Below the pieces are notes generated by a model. It searched no databases. It was not told where the DNA came from and saw only the letters and a program-made list of their open reading frames with translations. A DNA stretch of 64,000 bases, taken from assembly GCF_900114315.1 (NCBI RefSeq), contig NZ_FOSQ01000011.1, forward strand, positions 119,429-183,428, given 5' to 3'. Of the stretch, positions 62,801 through 64,000 are shown in pieces. The position numbers and the translations under genes were made by a program. How positions within the stretch are numbered: the stretch's first letter is position 1; each line of letters begins with the position of its first letter. Origin of the DNA: Falsiroseomonas stagni DSM 19981 (GTDB taxonomy: Bacteria; Pseudomonadota; Alphaproteobacteria; Acetobacterales; Acetobacteraceae).

Positions 62801-64000
62801 GAGTGTCACGGCGGAGGCAGAGGGTCAGAACAATGCGCCGGCCATCACCTCCGGCACCACCGCATCCTTCGCCGAGAACGCCATCGGCACGGTGTACCAG
62901 GCAACCGCCACGGACGCGGAGAGCAACCCGCTCACCTGGTCGCTGGGTGGCGCGGATGCCAACCGGTTCGACATCAGCACAACGGGCGCGGTGACCTTCA
63001 AGGCGGCGCCGAATTTCGAGGCCCCGACCGATGCGGGCGGCGACAACGTCTACAACATCACGGTCACGGCCAATGACGGGACGCAGGACAGCCCGGCACA
63101 GGCCGTCGCCATCACGGTGACGAACGTGGTCGAGCAACCCGCGCTCACCGGCGTCGGCACGACAGCATCCTTCGCCGAGAACACCGTCAACGCGGCGGCG
63201 CAACTGCTCGACGCCGATGTGGTGTTCACGGCGGGGGAGAGCCTGGTCGGCGGCAGGTTGGTGGTGGCCGGCCTGCTGGCGGAGGACCGGGTCTCGGTCC
63301 TGACCCAGGGCAGTGGCGCGGGCCAGATCGGCTTCGATGGCACCACGGTCAGCTATGGCGGGGTGGCCTTCGGCACCGCCACGGGCGGCCTGGGTGCTGA
63401 CTTCACCATCACCTTCAATGCCAGCGTGACCAGCCCGGCGGTGGATGCGCTGATCCAGCGGCTGAGCTACGCCAATATCAGCGACACCCCGACCGCGACG
63501 CGGGCGCTGACGCTGAATGTGGTGGACGGCACCGGCGCCGGCCTCGTCGGCATCAGCAGCCTCACCGCGCTGACCGGCGCCGCCAATCCCTTCAACGGCT
63601 TCGATGTCGGGGCCTACAGCACGCCGAGCTTCGTGGATCTGGACGGCGATGGCCGGCTCGATCTCGTCGCGGGAGCGGAGAACGGCACGTTCCTGGCGTG
63701 GCGCAACACCGGCAGCGGCTTCACCGCGCTGACCGGCAGCGCCAGTCCCTTCAACGGCTTGAATACCGGGGGCGCCAGCACGCCGAGCTTCGTGGACCTG
63801 GACGGCGACGGCCTGCTCGACCTCGTCTCGGGCACGGACACCGGCACATCATTCCTGGCGTTGCGGAACACCGGCAGCGGCTTCAGCTCCCTGGTCGGCA
63901 GCGCCAATCCCTTCAGCAGCTTCAATGTCGGGTACAACACGACGCCGAGCTTCGTGGATCTGGACGGCGACGGCCGGCTCGACCTCGTCTCGGGCGAGAA
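59838..64000 (+). CDS. giant FG-GAP/cadherin-like repeat protein, 5' part (runs off the window)
   Basis: An open frame of at least 1,387 codons without stop. It is built of three module kinds: an AEN-type module (TFAENTVNATPQLLDASV, TVSGLLAEDRISVL, LTYANVSDTPTATRSL; copies near 59880, 61523, 63150), arrays of 53-58-residue FG-GAP-like units with VDLDGDGDLDLVSG (DxDxDG calcium motif), and cadherin-like domains (61206-61500, 62829-63126; NVYNITVTANDGTQ). There is no N-terminal signal peptide, as in proteins secreted by type I systems from a C-terminal signal, here out of view. The start is uncertain: GTG 59838 or ATG 59865; an in-frame stop lies at 59811. It is likely a calcium-stabilised surface or secreted adhesin. 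Confidence 0.8.
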   Translation, partial: MPTLPTLATMTDFAFDVFFARNGLSTTPQLLDTSVALTAPTSSFVGGGLTVSGLLAEDRISVLHEGDAAGQIGFAGGTVSYGGTAIGTASGGSGATFTVVFSAAVTAAAVEALIEHLTYANVSSTPTAKRSLTIDVTDSAGDHVLALPPRPVFTPLTGSDNPVGSIPPYEGSASRLSAPNLVDLDGDGDLDLVLGRYDGTLRAWQNTGSSAAPSFTALTGAANPFGGIDVGFVSAPTFVDLDGDGLLDLVSGNRVGTLLAWRNVGTSAAPSFTALTDSANPFNGIDVSFASGPAFTDLDGDGLLDLVLGHQDGTLLAWRNTGTSAAPVFTALTGTANPFDGIDVGTLSAPAFVDLDGDGLLDLVSGEYDGALLAWRNTGTSATPNFTALTGSANPFTGVGSEIGWQIEIGSARRLAFGDLNGDGRPDLITGDYDGSLRAFRNTAPPPGAPVTVTVNTPPNVNSSDSASVAENFTGTVYWASAWDVNRNPVTWTLGGQDAALFSINGATGEVSFLATPDYEAPQDAGADNIYNISVIAADGFDSGSADVAITITNVLERPTLGSVSSGVTFAENTVNATPQLLDASVTLSAPDSSLGGGGLTVSGLLAEDRISVLHQGDAAGQIGFASGIISFGGTAIGTATGGSGSTFTVVFNQAATAPAVQALIQHLTYANVSDTPTATRSLKIDVTDSAGVHFGPPGIEPFTALPGSSNPFNGIDVGSYSSPAFVDLDGDGDLDLVSGNYDGYLLAWENIGTSAAPSFTELQGTDNPFDGFYVDGYRSMPVFVDLDGDGDLDLVSGNVYGNLLAWENVGTSQAPSFTALTGTSNPFDGMDVGDRSTPAFVDLDGDGDLDLVSGEYYGTLLAWENTGISVAPSFTALTGTDNPFDGIAIGYATAPAFVDLDGDGDLDLVSGVSGGTFLAWRNTGSGYTALTGNANPFNGTGVGSYSSYSKPSFVDLDGDGRLDLVSGVADGSLHTWRNTPADTFITVSVTAEAEGQNNAPAITSGTTASFAENAIGTVYQATATDAESNPLTWSLGGADANRFDISTTGAVTFKAAPNFEAPTDAGGDNVYNITVTANDGTQDSPAQAVAITVTNVVEQPALTGVGTTASFAENTVNAAAQLLDADVVFTAGESLVGGRLVVAGLLAEDRVSVLTQGSGAGQIGFDGTTVSYGGVAFGTATGGLGADFTITFNASVTSPAVDALIQRLSYANISDTPTATRALTLNVVDGTGAGLVGISSLTALTGAANPFNGFDVGAYSTPSFVDLDGDGRLDLVAGAENGTFLAWRNTGSGFTALTGSASPFNGLNTGGASTPSFVDLDGDGLLDLVSGTDTGTSFLALRNTGSGFSSLVGSANPFSSFNVGYNTTPSFVDLDGDGRLDLVSGE
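60250..61175 (+). repeat. FG-GAP-like array 1 (five units)
   Basis: DxDxDG codons begin at 60384, 60555, 60726, 60897 and 61092; the first four are exactly 171 nt apart. The last unit is divergent (DLNGDGRPD). Confidence 0.85.
61920..62790 (+). repeat. FG-GAP-like array 2 (five units)
   Basis: DxDxDG codons begin at 62019, 62193, 62364, 62535 and 62703, spaced 168-174 nt. Units share the NPF(D/N)G and AW(R/E)NTG segments. Confidence 0.85.
63540..64000 (+). repeat. FG-GAP-like array 3 (three units to window end)
   Basis: DxDxDG codons begin at 63636, 63795 and 63957, spaced 159-162 nt; the array continues past the window. Confidence 0.85.

Noticed and set aside
60250..64000. DNA repeats of about 171 bp as satellite or CRISPR-like array.
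   Set aside because: They keep one reading frame and encode calcium-binding FG-GAP-like units, so they are protein repeats.

Overview
The window is about 70% GC, densely coded, and most operons are held together by 4-bp ATGA/GTGA overlaps. Many orphan or operonic periplasmic binding proteins (TctC/Bug, family-5 SBPs), the gene content and the codon use suggest an alphaproteobacterium, most likely an Acetobacteraceae member of the Roseomonas type. This is inferred from gene content; no rRNA or other marker gene is present. No tRNA, rRNA, CRISPR array or intact transposon was seen.

Layout. 0-4.4 kb: an Rrf2 regulator and a sulfate importer operon (cysP-T-W-A), with a candidate Cys-rich leader peptide between them. 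4.8-8.5 kb: a cyanate/nitrate-type ABC importer followed by cyanase (cynABDS-like). 9.3-16.9 kb: a minus-strand operon DeoR regulator - HAD phosphatase - phnD-C-E-E - glpD, with a YihV-like PfkB kinase transcribed divergently; inverted and direct GTGG/CCAC half-sites mark a probable DeoR operator. 16.9-20.9 kb: a TctC binding protein, divergent from a three-subunit FAD/[2Fe-2S] amine dehydrogenase (HcnABC/hydroxyproline-dehydrogenase type). 20.9-24.1 kb: a beta-CASP metallo-hydrolase, a LOG-family protein, a small conserved protein whose 3' end is triplicated, and a cold-shock protein.

24.4-36.4 kb is a surface-glycan island: an APH-like kinase, a 1,840-residue protein combining two galectin-like domains, a GT31 (beta-1,3-galactosyltransferase type) domain and a GT2 domain, a 670-residue unknown, a 98-bp MITE-like element, and a GT2/GT4-like double glycosyltransferase. 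The galectin-GT31-GT2 protein is the most unusual object in the window.

36.5-43.5 kb: a complete family-5 ABC importer fused by overlaps to atzG (DUF4089) and atzE amidase. 43.5-50.3 kb (minus strand): a six-gene overlapping cassette of a TPR-GT41 glycosyltransferase, CDP-glucose synthesis and 4,6-dehydration, C-methyltransferase, RmlC-like epimerase and ketoreductase, which predicts transfer of a CDP-activated, probably methyl-branched 6-deoxy sugar. 50.4-56.7 kb (minus strand): an LLM flavin monooxygenase with a second family-5 importer.

57.2-64 kb: an orphan TctC protein, an IS481 transposase remnant, a TIGR03032-type beta-propeller protein, an AT-rich (about 40% GC) leader region, and the 5' part (over 4.1 kb, running off the window) of a giant repeat protein in which a module of about 1.64 kb (AEN-type module, array of DxDxDG FG-GAP-like units, cadherin-like domain) is itself tandemly repeated.
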